From: an uncultured Spirochaetales bacterium | GTDB lineage: Bacteria > Spirochaetota > Spirochaetia > Sphaerochaetales > Sphaerochaetaceae | Direction: 5' to 3' | DNA: 55,230 nt | Assembly (NCBI GenBank): GCA_949300325.1 | Contig: CASGDQ010000063.1 | Span: 1 to 55,230, forward strand | Shown: piece after piece, positions 44,922-53,975 of the stretch | Position numbering within the stretch: the first letter of the stretch is position 1 | How the letters are laid out: every line of letters begins with the position of its first letter | Notes under the pieces: generated by a model | The model's input: only the letters and a program-made list of their open reading frames with translations | Told to the model about the DNA's origin: nothing | Database searches by the model: none | Translations under genes and position numbers: made by a program

Positions 44922-46256
44922 TTGAAGGGGGGAGAAGTTGCTCAAAGGGGATTCCGTATTCAGTCTATCGTTACTTTACTCGCAGCCTTTGGCCACGGAG
45001 CTAGAGATTGGGATGAATTGGAGGCAGAGGTAGAATCCCAAAATGATAAAATTGATTACGGCTTCTATAAAGATGGTAAGCTCATCATTGTTGCTCAGGT
45101 TAAGTCAACTCAAAACGCATTTTCCAAAAGTGATATTATAAAGTGGCTCAACGATTTACATGCTGATAAGCCGGATGCAGATGAGTATGTGCTTGTTCTT
45201 GCAGGAAATATCAGCAAGGGGGCCTCAGATTACATCAACAATATCAACAAGGGAAATTTACCATCGGATATCACGCTTCAACAAAAAGTTCAAATCCATC
45301 AGAAGCCTAACAACATCGCTGATCTCATAAAAATATACCGCCAGGACTTATACGAATTCATCAGTGCTAACACGATAATGAATTCAATGCCGCCTCATAT
45401 TCTAGGTGACGTAGCTGCGCTATTGGAAAACGAATTTCAAAATCTAGTAACACGTCAAAGCAGATGGAATCACACGGATATTGTAGAATTCTTATCAGAG
45501 AAGTTACGGCATTTTGCAATTGAAGTCGATGACAAATATACGCCGTTGTCTGTGATTACTTTTGAACGAGCCATTAAGACTACACTTGAAGAGACTTCTC
45601 ATGAAAACTGCTTGGATTTAAGAGATTTGTTTGAAGGAAGATTTCTTAGGAATGAGTACAGTTGGGATGATATCATTCAGCGTATCTCCACCTTCGTCAG
45701 TAATCTGGAAACAAATGTTTCATACAAGCTAACCGTTGAGGCAGGTTTTACGATTTCATTTGCTTTAGGAAGATTGATGGATGGAAAGAGTGGCCTAAAC
45801 ATTCATTATGCTCAGAAAACACTCAAGGGAACACAAATATGGAATATAGATCCAGAGGCTTTTAATTCGAAATTCGACTGTAAATATCTTGTTGAAGACG
45901 TAAGTGATAGCAAAACCGTTGCTGTTATTATTGGATTCACAAGAGACGTGATACATGATGTGAAATCATTCATATCTGAGGAAGAAATCGATGTAGGAAA
46001 GATTTTGTATTTCAGGCCGGAGACTTTTTCAAATCAGTTTTCTGTATTGAATGGGAATCATGCTATGGCTTTAGCACAGTGCGTTGCGGCTGAAATCCAA
46101 AAATGCAAAGCACAAAGAACATTATTTTTTCCATCATGTCCTGGAGCTGTATGCTTCATGTTAGGACAGCTGTCCAGGCCTCTTGGACAAATTACAATAT
46201 TCGAATTTGATTTTGAAAAAGAAAGGACTTATTACCCTACATACACATTCAAATAG
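44922..46256 (+). CDS. CBASS effector, Cap4-like nuclease with SAVED domain
   Basis: This 444-aa protein has an N-terminal DUF4297-like PD-(D/E)xK nuclease: RGFRIQ near residue 8, an acidic DELEAEVESQNDKIDYG and the QVK motif in LIIVAQVKST near residue 60. The C-terminal SAVED-like domain includes VAVIIGFTRDVIHDV and LFFPSCPGAVCFMLGQL. Cap4 proteins cut DNA non-specifically when cyclic oligonucleotides bind SAVED, killing infected cells. The start is TTG with GAGAGGAGAG just before; a rare start may keep a toxic effector low. It sits directly upstream of the CD-NTase. Confidence 0.85.
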   Translation: MKGGEVAQRGFRIQSIVTLLAAFGHGARDWDELEAEVESQNDKIDYGFYKDGKLIIVAQVKSTQNAFSKSDIIKWLNDLHADKPDADEYVLVLAGNISKGASDYINNINKGNLPSDITLQQKVQIHQKPNNIADLIKIYRQDLYEFISANTIMNSMPPHILGDVAALLENEFQNLVTRQSRWNHTDIVEFLSEKLRHFAIEVDDKYTPLSVITFERAIKTTLEETSHENCLDLRDLFEGRFLRNEYSWDDIIQRISTFVSNLETNVSYKLTVEAGFTISFALGRLMDGKSGLNIHYAQKTLKGTQIWNIDPEAFNSKFDCKYLVEDVSDSKTVAVIIGFTRDVIHDVKSFISEEEIDVGKILYFRPETFSNQFSVLNGNHAMALAQCVAAEIQKCKAQRTLFFPSCPGAVCFMLGQLSRPLGQITIFEFDFEKERTYYPTYTFK

Positions 46257-46266
46257 GAGTTGACAA

Positions 46267-47310
46267 GTGACATTAACAACATATTTTTCAGATTTCATAA
46301 ACAATATCAGCCTGACAAACGAGCAAAAAGAAAAGCTTCAAGAGGCTCATACAGGGTTACAAGAATTTCTTGCTAAAGATGAATCAATTAGGGATATATA
46401 TGTAACAACATTTCTTCAGGGTAGCTACAGAAGATCTACAGCGCTGAAGCCTACGAATGGAGAAGCGTCAGATGTGGATGTTGTACTTGTTACAACTGTT
46501 GATTACAAGGCAACAAAACCTAGTGATTTTCTTAAACGAATTTATGACTTGATAAACTCTCATTATCATCATTGCAGAATGCAAGGACGTTCCATTGGTA
46601 TTGAACTGGGAAGTGTATCTATGGATCTCGTACCAGTAGCAGTAATCAACCCAAGCCAAGAAGTACCTGGTTCTTTTATCAAGATGTATCGCAATAACAC
46701 TACCCTCGAAAATCTTCTGGGCAGCAGTCGACTTCCTGAGTCTGATAGTGTTGCATATAGTCCTGACAATCCATTAATGCTTTCTGACAGGAAAACAGAA
46801 GAATGGGAAAGAACACATCCATTGGCTCAACTTGAATGGACGTATCAAAAGAATAATCGATGTAACGGGAATTTCCTTCATGTGGTTAAAGCTATCAAAT
46901 GGTGGCACAAATCTCAGCATCCAGAGCAAGAACATCCAAACAGCTATCCTTTGGAACATTTTATAGGTGAATGTTGCCCTGATTACATTAAATCCGTAGC
47001 AGAGGGTGTAGTTAAAACATTAGAGACTATGATACTTTTTACAGAGAAGCCAAATTTGCCAGATAGAGGTGTTCCAGAACATGACGTCTTTGGTGGAGTA
47101 ACAGAAGCAGAATACCAATCATTCTATAATGCTGTTTGCAAGGCCGCTTCACTAGCAAGAAAGGCTTATGATAGTAAAGAGATAGATGAATCGGCAACTT
47201 TGTGGGGGCAATTATTTGGATCAGAATTCCCTAAACCACCTAAAAAACAGGTTTATTTTACAAATAGAACAGAGCCTACAACGACTGTACCTCGTGGGAA
47301 TTTTGCTTGA
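46267..47310 (+). CDS. CBASS CD-NTase (cyclic oligonucleotide synthase)
   Basis: This 347-aa nucleotidyltransferase has the CD-NTase core: GS at residues 52-53 (FLQGSYRRSTAL), catalytic Asp69 and Asp71 in SDVDVVLV, and Asp120 in VSMDLVPV. It likely makes a cyclic di- or trinucleotide on infection to fire the effector. A Cap4/Cap2/Cap3 setting like that of Enterobacter CdnD would suggest a trinucleotide, but the product cannot be read from sequence. GTG start with AGGAG 9-10 bases upstream. Confidence 0.9.
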   Translation: MTLTTYFSDFINNISLTNEQKEKLQEAHTGLQEFLAKDESIRDIYVTTFLQGSYRRSTALKPTNGEASDVDVVLVTTVDYKATKPSDFLKRIYDLINSHYHHCRMQGRSIGIELGSVSMDLVPVAVINPSQEVPGSFIKMYRNNTTLENLLGSSRLPESDSVAYSPDNPLMLSDRKTEEWERTHPLAQLEWTYQKNNRCNGNFLHVVKAIKWWHKSQHPEQEHPNSYPLEHFIGECCPDYIKSVAEGVVKTLETMILFTEKPNLPDRGVPEHDVFGGVTEAEYQSFYNAVCKAASLARKAYDSKEIDESATLWGQLFGSEFPKPPKKQVYFTNRTEPTTTVPRGNFA

Positions 47311-47313
47311 GCC

Positions 47314-49131
47314 ATGAGTGTTCAAGATATTCTTCGGAGTGCAAGGCGTTTTATTGAGGGCTATGATTGGATAAAACTCCTTGATGATTGGCAGGAGGAC
47401 AAAGACAGTAGAAGTTGGCATCTTCATTTGTCGATTCATATTGATATAAATACCCCTCTATTTCCATCTGACTCTGAATGGTATTTTATTGCTGATAACT
47501 CATTTCCTGCTTCAGAGGTGAAAGTCTTTCCGTCGGTAAAAAACAGCATTCAGACTACGCTATATCATCAAGCCAAAAATGATAGAATATCAGCAAATGG
47601 ATTATGGCGATTAGGCGATATATGTATCAGGGAAAACACACTCAATGAATTTTCCCGTATGCCGTATGGCTCAGAGGAATTACTGATTGTTAGTATTTTA
47701 AGAACACGGCAATGGTTAGAAGCCGCCGCAAAAGGTGTACTTGTAAATCGTGGGGACAGATTTGAGCTGCCGTCTTTCCGACCTTACAATAATAAGATTT
47801 TTGTTTACAAAGAAGATGGAAAAAGTTTTGAACGATGGAATTCATTGAAAAAAAAAGCAGGTCTGGTTCGGTTAAATGAACATGAAATAAATGAATTTAA
47901 ATATTATAGGCCAAGTATATTCTTTGATGATGATAACAATTTTATTCTTCAAATGGACTGGGGAAGCTATTTCACCAAGTTCAACGAACCTTCCCAATCA
48001 ACTATTGGGATTTGGGTTCTTTTGAATGAAGTTCCTGTAATTCGAGACTGGCAATCTCCTTCTACATTCGAAGACCTGATAGCAGTTACAAAACGAAACA
48101 ACATTAGTCTTCTGGATGAACTAAAAAATTGCATTTTCAAGAACGAAAAACAGTTCAGAGATGGTGAAAGACATTTTCTTCTTATAGGTTTCCCTGTTCC
48201 TGAATTCTTTGGTTCTAAGAATGCGCAAATTGTGTGGGTAGCAATTTGCCTTCCTCTTTTGACAGGAATCAATGGTAAGGTCATCAAAGGTTTTAGATGT
48301 AATGAAATGGGAAGATGGGAAACAGATAAAAGAACTATTCTGAAGCCAGATATTACACTCGACTGGTGCGATTGCAATAATTGGGACTCTACCTCGATAT
48401 TACAACGTGGAAGCTTGCCTTCAGACATAGCAGAAATGAGAGTATTAATAATAGGTGCTGGATGTGTTGGAGCAATGGTTGCTGAACTATTAGTCAGGGA
48501 AGGAGTATCACATATTGTAGTCGTTGATGATGATACTCTTCAGATTGGGAATTTGACTAGGCATACTCTTACTATTAATGACTTAGAACTCTACAAAGCA
48601 GACTCATTATGTAAACACTTAGCAGAAATCAATCCAAATGTTTCAACAAAGGCATTTACTAAAAAAATCACAGAAGAAAGCGATTTGCATAGCTTCGGAG
48701 ATTGCAACCTAATAATTGACTGTTCAGCTTCGCCCCAAGTCCTAAGAGCTGTTTCTCATATCAACTGTGAAAAAGAAATCTTTTTTGCATCAATATCTTT
48801 AAGTTTAGGAGCTCAGCAATTCTTTATCGCATTAAAACGTGGATGTCACTTTGAATTTGATGATTATGTTAATGTGATAAATTCATACACGGATGCTAAT
48901 GATGACATTGATCCAAATACATTTCCGAGGGATGGTATAGGATGTTGGCATCCAGCTTTTCCAGCAAGAATGGATGATATCATCATGGGTGCTGCGATTA
49001 GTGTAAAAACACTTGAGCACTTCATTGAAGAGGACAACCGCTCATCTGTAGTTCTTGTTTATAGCAAAAAACAAGATGGATTTTGTTCTACATTTCATAT
49101 CGTAGAGGAGTTATCCACAGAACAGCTATGA
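47314..49131 (+). CDS. CBASS Cap2, E1/E2-like ubiquitin-transfer fusion
   Basis: This 605-aa protein has an N-terminal E2-like region (residues about 1-160, candidate catalytic Cys104 in GDICIRENTL) and a C-terminal ThiF/E1 adenylation domain starting near residue 378. That domain has nucleotide loop LIIGAGCVGAMVAELL then VVDDDTL and NLTRHTL. Cap2 conjugates the CD-NTase C-terminus to targets, priming cyclase activity. Its TGA overlaps the next ATG (ATGA). Confidence 0.9.
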   Translation: MSVQDILRSARRFIEGYDWIKLLDDWQEDKDSRSWHLHLSIHIDINTPLFPSDSEWYFIADNSFPASEVKVFPSVKNSIQTTLYHQAKNDRISANGLWRLGDICIRENTLNEFSRMPYGSEELLIVSILRTRQWLEAAAKGVLVNRGDRFELPSFRPYNNKIFVYKEDGKSFERWNSLKKKAGLVRLNEHEINEFKYYRPSIFFDDDNNFILQMDWGSYFTKFNEPSQSTIGIWVLLNEVPVIRDWQSPSTFEDLIAVTKRNNISLLDELKNCIFKNEKQFRDGERHFLLIGFPVPEFFGSKNAQIVWVAICLPLLTGINGKVIKGFRCNEMGRWETDKRTILKPDITLDWCDCNNWDSTSILQRGSLPSDIAEMRVLIIGAGCVGAMVAELLVREGVSHIVVVDDDTLQIGNLTRHTLTINDLELYKADSLCKHLAEINPNVSTKAFTKKITEESDLHSFGDCNLIIDCSASPQVLRAVSHINCEKEIFFASISLSLGAQQFFIALKRGCHFEFDDYVNVINSYTDANDDIDPNTFPRDGIGCWHPAFPARMDDIIMGAAISVKTLEHFIEEDNRSSVVLVYSKKQDGFCSTFHIVEELSTEQL

Positions 49132-49586
49132 GATTTTGCAGTGATACCAATAATCTGTCGATTCAAATATCCGAGAATCTAGTTGAGAGAATAACAACAG
49201 TATGTAAATTGTCTTATCCATATGAGTGCGGTGGAATTCTGATTGGATATTACATGGAAGATCGCACAACAGCTGTTGTCATTGAAATAACAAATCAAAT
49301 TGGTAAACACAAAACTCGCTTTTCTAGGGAAGAGTCTGGACTAATAAAACTTTTGGATAAGCAATGGCTTAAAGGGTATTATTATATCGGAGAGTGGCAC
49401 TATCACCCTGACAACTCTTCCAAGCCAAGTAACATCGACATAAGTACCATGCGAAAACTTTCAACGGCCAACGGGTTAAAGTGTCCTGAGCCAATACTAA
49501 TGATTATTGGAGGAAAAGATGGAAATTGGAATTACAATGTAAGCGTTACAACAAAAGAAAGTTACATCCCTCTGCGCTTGAAATAA
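49128..49586 (+). CDS. CBASS Cap3, JAMM isopeptidase
   Basis: This 152-aa MPN/JAB metalloprotease has Glu33 in YECGGILIG and the zinc motif H91-x-H93...S101..D104 in WHYHPDNSSKPSNID. Cap3 removes CD-NTase from conjugates and so restrains the system. ATG 49128 overlaps the cap2 stop; a TTG at 49083 would lie inside cap2. The operon order Cap4-CD-NTase-Cap2-Cap3 completes a type II CBASS. Confidence 0.92.
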   Translation: MRFCSDTNNLSIQISENLVERITTVCKLSYPYECGGILIGYYMEDRTTAVVIEITNQIGKHKTRFSREESGLIKLLDKQWLKGYYYIGEWHYHPDNSSKPSNIDISTMRKLSTANGLKCPEPILMIIGGKDGNWNYNVSVTTKESYIPLRLK

Positions 49587-49644
49587 ATTTACATCTGCGT
49601 ACATACTTTCAATCTACACCATTTTAACATAATCACTATGCCAC

Positions 49645-50360
49645 CTAGGCATAAGTCAGAATAATGCCATCTTTATTCCATGCATCAATGACAGATGCAT
49701 TGGATAGTAAGCATAGAAAACTAATCCAGGAATCCTGTCTTTTCCTTGCTTTTTTTGTTCCGTTTCTCAGCGCATAGATAATCGCAGAAACCAGGAAAAT
49801 GGATATCGTCCCCATGATATACTCAGCCTGTGATTCAGCATAGAGAATTGTTCTGAGAATGAAATAGAAAGCAGGTGTCAGGATGAGCGAGAGATTATCT
49901 TTCTGCTTCTTCTGAAGTATGTAGAAGATGATTATGAACGCTGGAGCGATAATACTCCAGTCGCAGATCAGCGATATCGGAAAGAACAGATTTAAAGCGG
50001 CAAGTGCTATCAGAAGTCCATTTCTATCGAGAAGATAGATAATAATCAGGCTGGCAAACAAAGTGAATAGAACGTTCAGTTGTAGTCCAAACAACAGTCA
50101 GAAGGGAATTTCAGATATCACAGCCCAGAGGAGAAGTCTCTCGGCATACTTCAGAACGGATTTCGTGTATCACAGCCCTTGAGGAATGAATAAGCTCATT
50201 ATCACGATTGTGAAATTCCCGAAGAACTGACAGATGTTGTAAAGGTCATTTCCTTCTATCAGAAAGACAGTTTTGATGTATGATCTGCAGTCATAGCTAT
50301 GATTACAAGAATCTTCAGAAAATCTCTTGCTGTGCTGTACTGAGGTTTATCAGTGTTCAT
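49645..50360 (-). pseudogene. traX-like membrane protein pseudogene
   Basis: A start ATG at 50360 overlaps the stop of the M48 gene. The frame reads DFLKILVIIAMTADHTSK, then shifts to ICQFFGNFTIVIMSLF, meets TGA, continues as YTKSVLKYAERLLLWAVISE, meets another TGA after IPF, and continues as a long membrane region. The pattern (kil.iiaMt.DH, YTkS..KYa.RL..waviSEiPF, LNVLFTL) matches the TraX family of membrane acetyltransferases linked to conjugation. At least one frameshift and two TGA stops make it non-functional under the standard code. Confidence 0.7.
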
Positions 50361-51636
50361 ACGTAGTAATCACCGTAGACGGCAACACAACTATCCCAGT
50401 AGTCCTCGCCATAGTATCTGATAATTCTCTTCTTGATATACCTACACCTGCTGCTGATTCCTGGATGGACGTCGAGGAATCCGGATACCAGAGCTCTGAG
50501 AGAGAATCCTTCCGTGTACTTTGAGAGAAAGAGATAATTGCCAAAGCCGTAGCCTAAATCCACGCCGAACATATCAGCACTGCTTTCAGCCCATTTGCCA
50601 TCAATCCAGTAGAAGATAAGATTTATCAGGTTGAAGATTATCCCTGTGATTGCACCGAAGACTGTAAGCAGTAGTCCATAAAGTCCCGCAGCAATCCCCA
50701 AAAATGGAATATAGGAAAGAATTCTCGTGATGAACGTGACAATCATTAAGAGGAACGTGACAGTGTTGATTGCCACATTGCAGATCAGGGAAGCATCCGT
50801 GTCGTAGTGATAGTAATGTCCAAGCTCATGAGCTATCACTCCCTGTGCTACCTCTATTCCTTCATCAAATACATCACGTGCAACCACGATATTACGGCAG
50901 GATGAGTATGCATTCTGGCTGAATGTATCTGTAACGTAAAACCTAGGGCAGGAAGGAAGAGCTTCTTTATCGGATTGACTCTCCTCATGACATCATTGAT
51001 CCCCAGTTCTTCCATATCATCCCTGACGAGTTTCTGTCCTTCTCTTACTGATGATCCATAGAATATGACAGTGGCAAGATAACAGACTATCAAAATAATG
51101 ATGACAGCATAGACTTTCATTGCCACATTAAGTCCTAATGGATACAGCCAGCAGAACATGGGGCTATATATGAAGAAAGACGCATAGTTACTCCATATTT
51201 GCAGATCTGTGATATTCAGTGCATAGAAAAGGATCAGGTAGATCCAGCATGAGGCAAGAGTGAGCATTACAATCGATTTGATCCGGAGAAATGCAAGAAG
51301 CTTTCCCCTGAAGATAAGCTTCCATATACAGGTCACAAGAGCAAGCAGCTCCATGCTTCTTGCAACCGGCTGAAGTTCGAAGCCCTCCGTGAAACTCGAA
51401 ACAACAAGGGAGAATATCTCTCTATTGAAGATGAGTCCGACAATGAGCCAGAAGCACTGATATGATTCATTATGAAAAGCTGGCCAGACTGCGAAGACAA
51501 CAATAATCAGAAGAATCAGAAAACATGCATTCCTTATCTTCGATAAAAGCCCCAGCAGGCTGAATCGCTTCTTGGGTATTTCATTATTTGCATCCGCGCT
51601 ATCAAGCTGATAGTTGTATGAATTGTTGCTCATCAT
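50357..51636 (-). pseudogene. M48-family membrane metalloprotease, frameshifted
   Basis: Two frames make one protein. The N-terminal part (51636 to about 50970) has several transmembrane helices and VREGQKLVRDDMEELG. The C-terminal part (from about 50970) reads PRFYVTDTFSQNAYSSCRNIVVARDVF then the zinc motif VIAHELGHYYHYD and AESSADMFGVDLGYG, as in HtpX/M48 peptidases. The join needs a frame change near 50965-50975, where LFLPALGF in one frame becomes LPSCPRFYV in the other. The lesion may be real or a sequencing error. ATGA coupling to traX suggests a former operon. Confidence 0.7.
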
Positions 51637-51794
51637 GTCTCTCTATGGTGCAGGATTAGGTGATTTGAGATGGTCACTATCCTGATGGTTACCTTAATAA
51701 TATTATCTTATAAAATCATTAAAGATAAAAAAATTTATAAGTATAAAATATCTAATTTCTTGTAATAGAAATATTTTTAAATATAATTCATTTA

Positions 51795-51805
51795 TACATC
51801 TAAAG
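51795..51805. repeat. TACATCTAAAG motif upstream of parA
   Basis: This short copy of a motif recurs more fully at 53080-53104 and 55179-55203. It lies in very AT-rich DNA before the ParA gene. A TTGACT at about 51825 with TATAGA downstream is a weak promoter candidate. The rest of 51637-51874 holds no gene. Confidence 0.4.
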
Positions 51806-51874
51806 TTATTTATAATATTATAGTCTTGACTGCAAAACTAGACTGACGCATTATAGATATAAAGGAGAAATTCC

Positions 51875-52645
51875 ATGATCACAATCGCTCTGATCAATCA
51901 GAAAGGTGGCGTCGGCAAGACCACAAGTGCTGTTGAGATTGCATCCAGGTTTGCGGTGGCAGGAAAGAGAACACTTTCCGTCGATGCAGATCCGCAGGCC
52001 AACATGACATATATCTATGGCATCAATCCTGACAAGGAAGGTCAGCATACCCTCAAGGATGTCTTTTCCAAAACCATTCCGCTCCAGGATGCTGTAATCA
52101 AGACATCGGAGGGAGTGGATCTTGTTCCCAACAACATTCTTATGAGCAATGCGGACAGGATGTTCATAGGCATCAATTCAATGCAGCTCCTGAAGAGCGC
52201 ATTGAAAGATGTTTCATCGCTTTATGACATATGTATCATAGATTCCCCTCCTACTCTCGGCATCATCAACTGGAACGTTCTTATTGCCGCAGATTCTGTT
52301 ATCGTTCCAGTCAACGCAAATGCCCTTTCCATTCAGGGGCTCAAGGCCCTCTCAGAGACAATCAATGAAGTGAAAGAATCTGCCAATCCCAGACTGAAGA
52401 TCCTGGGCCTTCTTGTTACCCGTTACAATCCACGAACCAGGCTAAGCAAGGAGGCGATCCCGGATCTTGAGATGATCTCATCAAAGTTCCTTGATACGAA
52501 GGTTTTTGAGTCAAAGATAAGGCAGAGCGTTGCAATAGAAGATTCCCAGGCTAACAGGAACAGCACAGTCAAAGGTAAAAAGAGTCCAATAGCAAAAGAC
52601 TATGATTCGCTCTTTGAAGAGATTCTGAAGGAGATTGAAAGATGA
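51875..52645 (+). CDS. ParA-family partition ATPase
   Basis: This 256-aa Walker-type ATPase has deviant Walker A NQKGGVGKTTSAVEIA (residues 7-22), VDADPQAN and switch/Walker B IIDSPPTLG. Such proteins segregate plasmids or ICEs by moving over the nucleoid. No N-terminal HTH, so it is the short Soj/ParA type. AAGGAG precedes the ATG. The downstream partner overlaps by four bases (ATGA). Confidence 0.93.
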   Translation: MITIALINQKGGVGKTTSAVEIASRFAVAGKRTLSVDADPQANMTYIYGINPDKEGQHTLKDVFSKTIPLQDAVIKTSEGVDLVPNNILMSNADRMFIGINSMQLLKSALKDVSSLYDICIIDSPPTLGIINWNVLIAADSVIVPVNANALSIQGLKALSETINEVKESANPRLKILGLLVTRYNPRTRLSKEAIPDLEMISSKFLDTKVFESKIRQSVAIEDSQANRNSTVKGKKSPIAKDYDSLFEEILKEIER

Positions 52646-53016
52646 GCAGACTGATGGATGCATGGAAGACTGAAATAGAAGAAAAAAAGGAAGTTGAGCC
52701 AGTAACACCGCAGAAGGATGTAGCAGAGCCAGCCATGCATAATGATACAGAAAGGCCCAGGAAGAAGATGGGGCGTCCGAGTGCAACGCTGGACAGGACG
52801 AAGATCATAAAGAACGTTACAGTGAAGATGGCTGCCAATGATTTCATATATTGCAATATGCTGGCAAAAGAAATGAATGAAGACGGAATCTGCGGAGGGG
52901 ATGTATCAAGTTTCATTGCATATTTGATCAAGGAGAGCCGGGCTTCAAACCCAGAGGTATCAGAAGCAGCTGATGCGATTTACAAACTTCAGACTTCAAG
53001 ACATAAAAACAAGTAA
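52642..53016 (+). CDS. ParA partner protein (putative centromere-binding)
   Basis: This 124-aa protein overlaps parA. The first 45 residues are charged and probably disordered. The rest contains PRKKMGRPSATLDRTKIIKNVTVKMAANDF, split as KKMGRPSATLDR and KIIKNVTVKMAANDF, like the MobC/ParG ribbon-helix-helix type where a strand is followed by two helices. It lacks ParB CTPase motifs. Its place suggests it binds a centromere, probably the AT-rich repeats downstream. Confidence 0.65.
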   Translation: MSRLMDAWKTEIEEKKEVEPVTPQKDVAEPAMHNDTERPRKKMGRPSATLDRTKIIKNVTVKMAANDFIYCNMLAKEMNEDGICGGDVSSFIAYLIKESRASNPEVSEAADAIYKLQTSRHKNK

Positions 53017-53024
53017 GTACTTTA

Positions 53025-53039
53025 ATACTTTAAAAGTAT
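53025..53039. repeat. Palindrome ATACTT-TAA-AAGTAT after the par genes
   Basis: Perfect 6-bp arms just after the partner gene's stop. Several TACTTTAA or TACTTNTAA-like units lie within 100 bp (about 53018, 53026, 53080, 53107). They are candidate centromere sites. Confidence 0.45.
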
Positions 53040-53079
53040 AAAATTGTAATTACTTGTATGGTAGAAAATAGATAATTTA

Positions 53080-53104
53080 TACTTCTAAAATCTAAATATA
53101 TTTA
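53080..53104. repeat. AT-rich 25-bp repeat, copy near par
   Basis: It matches the sequence at 55179-55203 at 21 of 25 positions by eye (TAC-TCTAAA-TCTAAATA core). The right copy lies just past the breakpoint of the right flanking repeat. Confidence 0.55.
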
Positions 53105-53191
53105 ATACTTAGAAAATTGTAAAATATAAATATGACTGTTATTTCTGAAGATAAGTTATCCTGCAAATAAAGAATAAAAAGAGTCCTTCTG

Positions 53192-53872
53192 TCAATCAAG
53201 TACCGATTTATCTTCGAGAACTCTGATATAGTTCTTTCGGATGCTCTTATGGTCTTTGAAAAAGACTTCCTCTGCTCTTGACAGTTCCTTATGTTCAAGT
53301 TTGATTTCTAACAACTTCATCGTTGCAATAAAATCTGCTGCTTGAAATAATCTATAATCAGAGGGATAAACTTTCCTGAATTCAACGTTTTCAAGAAGAG
53401 CATTGAAAACAGAGGAGAGAAGTTTGCTGACTTCAATTTGCCCGTTGTCATAATAAATCTTCACAATATCGAACCACTGAAAGAATGCATAGTTCTCACG
53501 GATGAATTGTGAAAGGATCTTAGCAAGTTTTCCCGTTGCTTCAACAGCATTCTCGATGTGATTCTTCTCGATAAAAATTGTTTTACAGCTAACATTGATT
53601 CTTCTCAGGAAAGCCATAAAAGCCTTGAGTAGTTTCTGCCTGCTTTCAAGAGTTTCTTTTCTGTATGGATTCTCATTCCTTATAATCGGCCCAGCATGAA
53701 TGCAGTGATGCGAATAGCCAATTTCTGATAGACGTTGTTCCAGCTTTTCTATATCCGGATTGATATCATTCTTTTGGTCATGCATTACAAGGGATATGAT
53801 GTAATATGAGGAATGTTCAGCATAACTCCCAAAGTCACCGGATTCATCTACAAATATGCTGAGCTCTCTCAT
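53192..53872 (-). CDS. DUF3800 family protein
   Basis: This 226-aa protein opens with the DUF3800 signature LSIFVDESGDFGSYAEHSSYY and has a histidine-rich CIHAGPI segment and a late DYRLFQAADFIA. DUF3800 proteins are predicted RNase H-like nucleases often found on mobile or defence islands; none has a firm function known to me. GGAG lies seven bases before ATG 53872; the frame is open to a TTG at 53890. A structured leader with a terminator lies just upstream. Confidence 0.8.
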   Translation of the reverse strand: MRELSIFVDESGDFGSYAEHSSYYIISLVMHDQKNDINPDIEKLEQRLSEIGYSHHCIHAGPIIRNENPYRKETLESRQKLLKAFMAFLRRINVSCKTIFIEKNHIENAVEATGKLAKILSQFIRENYAFFQWFDIVKIYYDNGQIEVSKLLSSVFNALLENVEFRKVYPSDYRLFQAADFIATMKLLEIKLEHKELSRAEEVFFKDHKSIRKNYIRVLEDKSVLD

Positions 53873-53889
53873 TTGCTGCTCCAATTCCA

Positions 53890-53975
53890 AAAAAAAATAG
53901 CGGGTGTCTTACCCGCTGTCAGGGGGGCCAGGGTCAATCTTGACCAGCCCCTAACTGGTTTCCCAGCTACATCTA
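53890..53975 (-). promoter_or_regulatory. Structured leader with intrinsic terminator upstream of the DUF3800 gene
   Basis: Minus strand, in order: CCAG/CTGG elements, a hairpin with GGTCAA/TTGACC (about 53932-53945) flanked by GGGG and CCCC, then AGCGGGT-AAGAC-ACCCGCT (53917-53899) and a run of nine T ending just before the Shine-Dalgarno. This resembles an attenuator, a riboswitch expression platform or the end of a small RNA. I do not recognise a known class. Confidence 0.5.

Noticed and set aside
44922..46256. Reading the Cap4-like gene as a stand-alone type IV restriction enzyme
   Set aside because: The C-terminal SAVED-like region and the adjoining CD-NTase, Cap2 and Cap3 genes point to a CBASS effector.
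49645..50360. In-frame TGA codons in the traX-like gene as sign of a recoded genetic code
   Set aside because: TGA is used as the normal stop in many intact genes here (brxA, brxB, metK partner), and a frameshift is also present, so decay is the better explanation.
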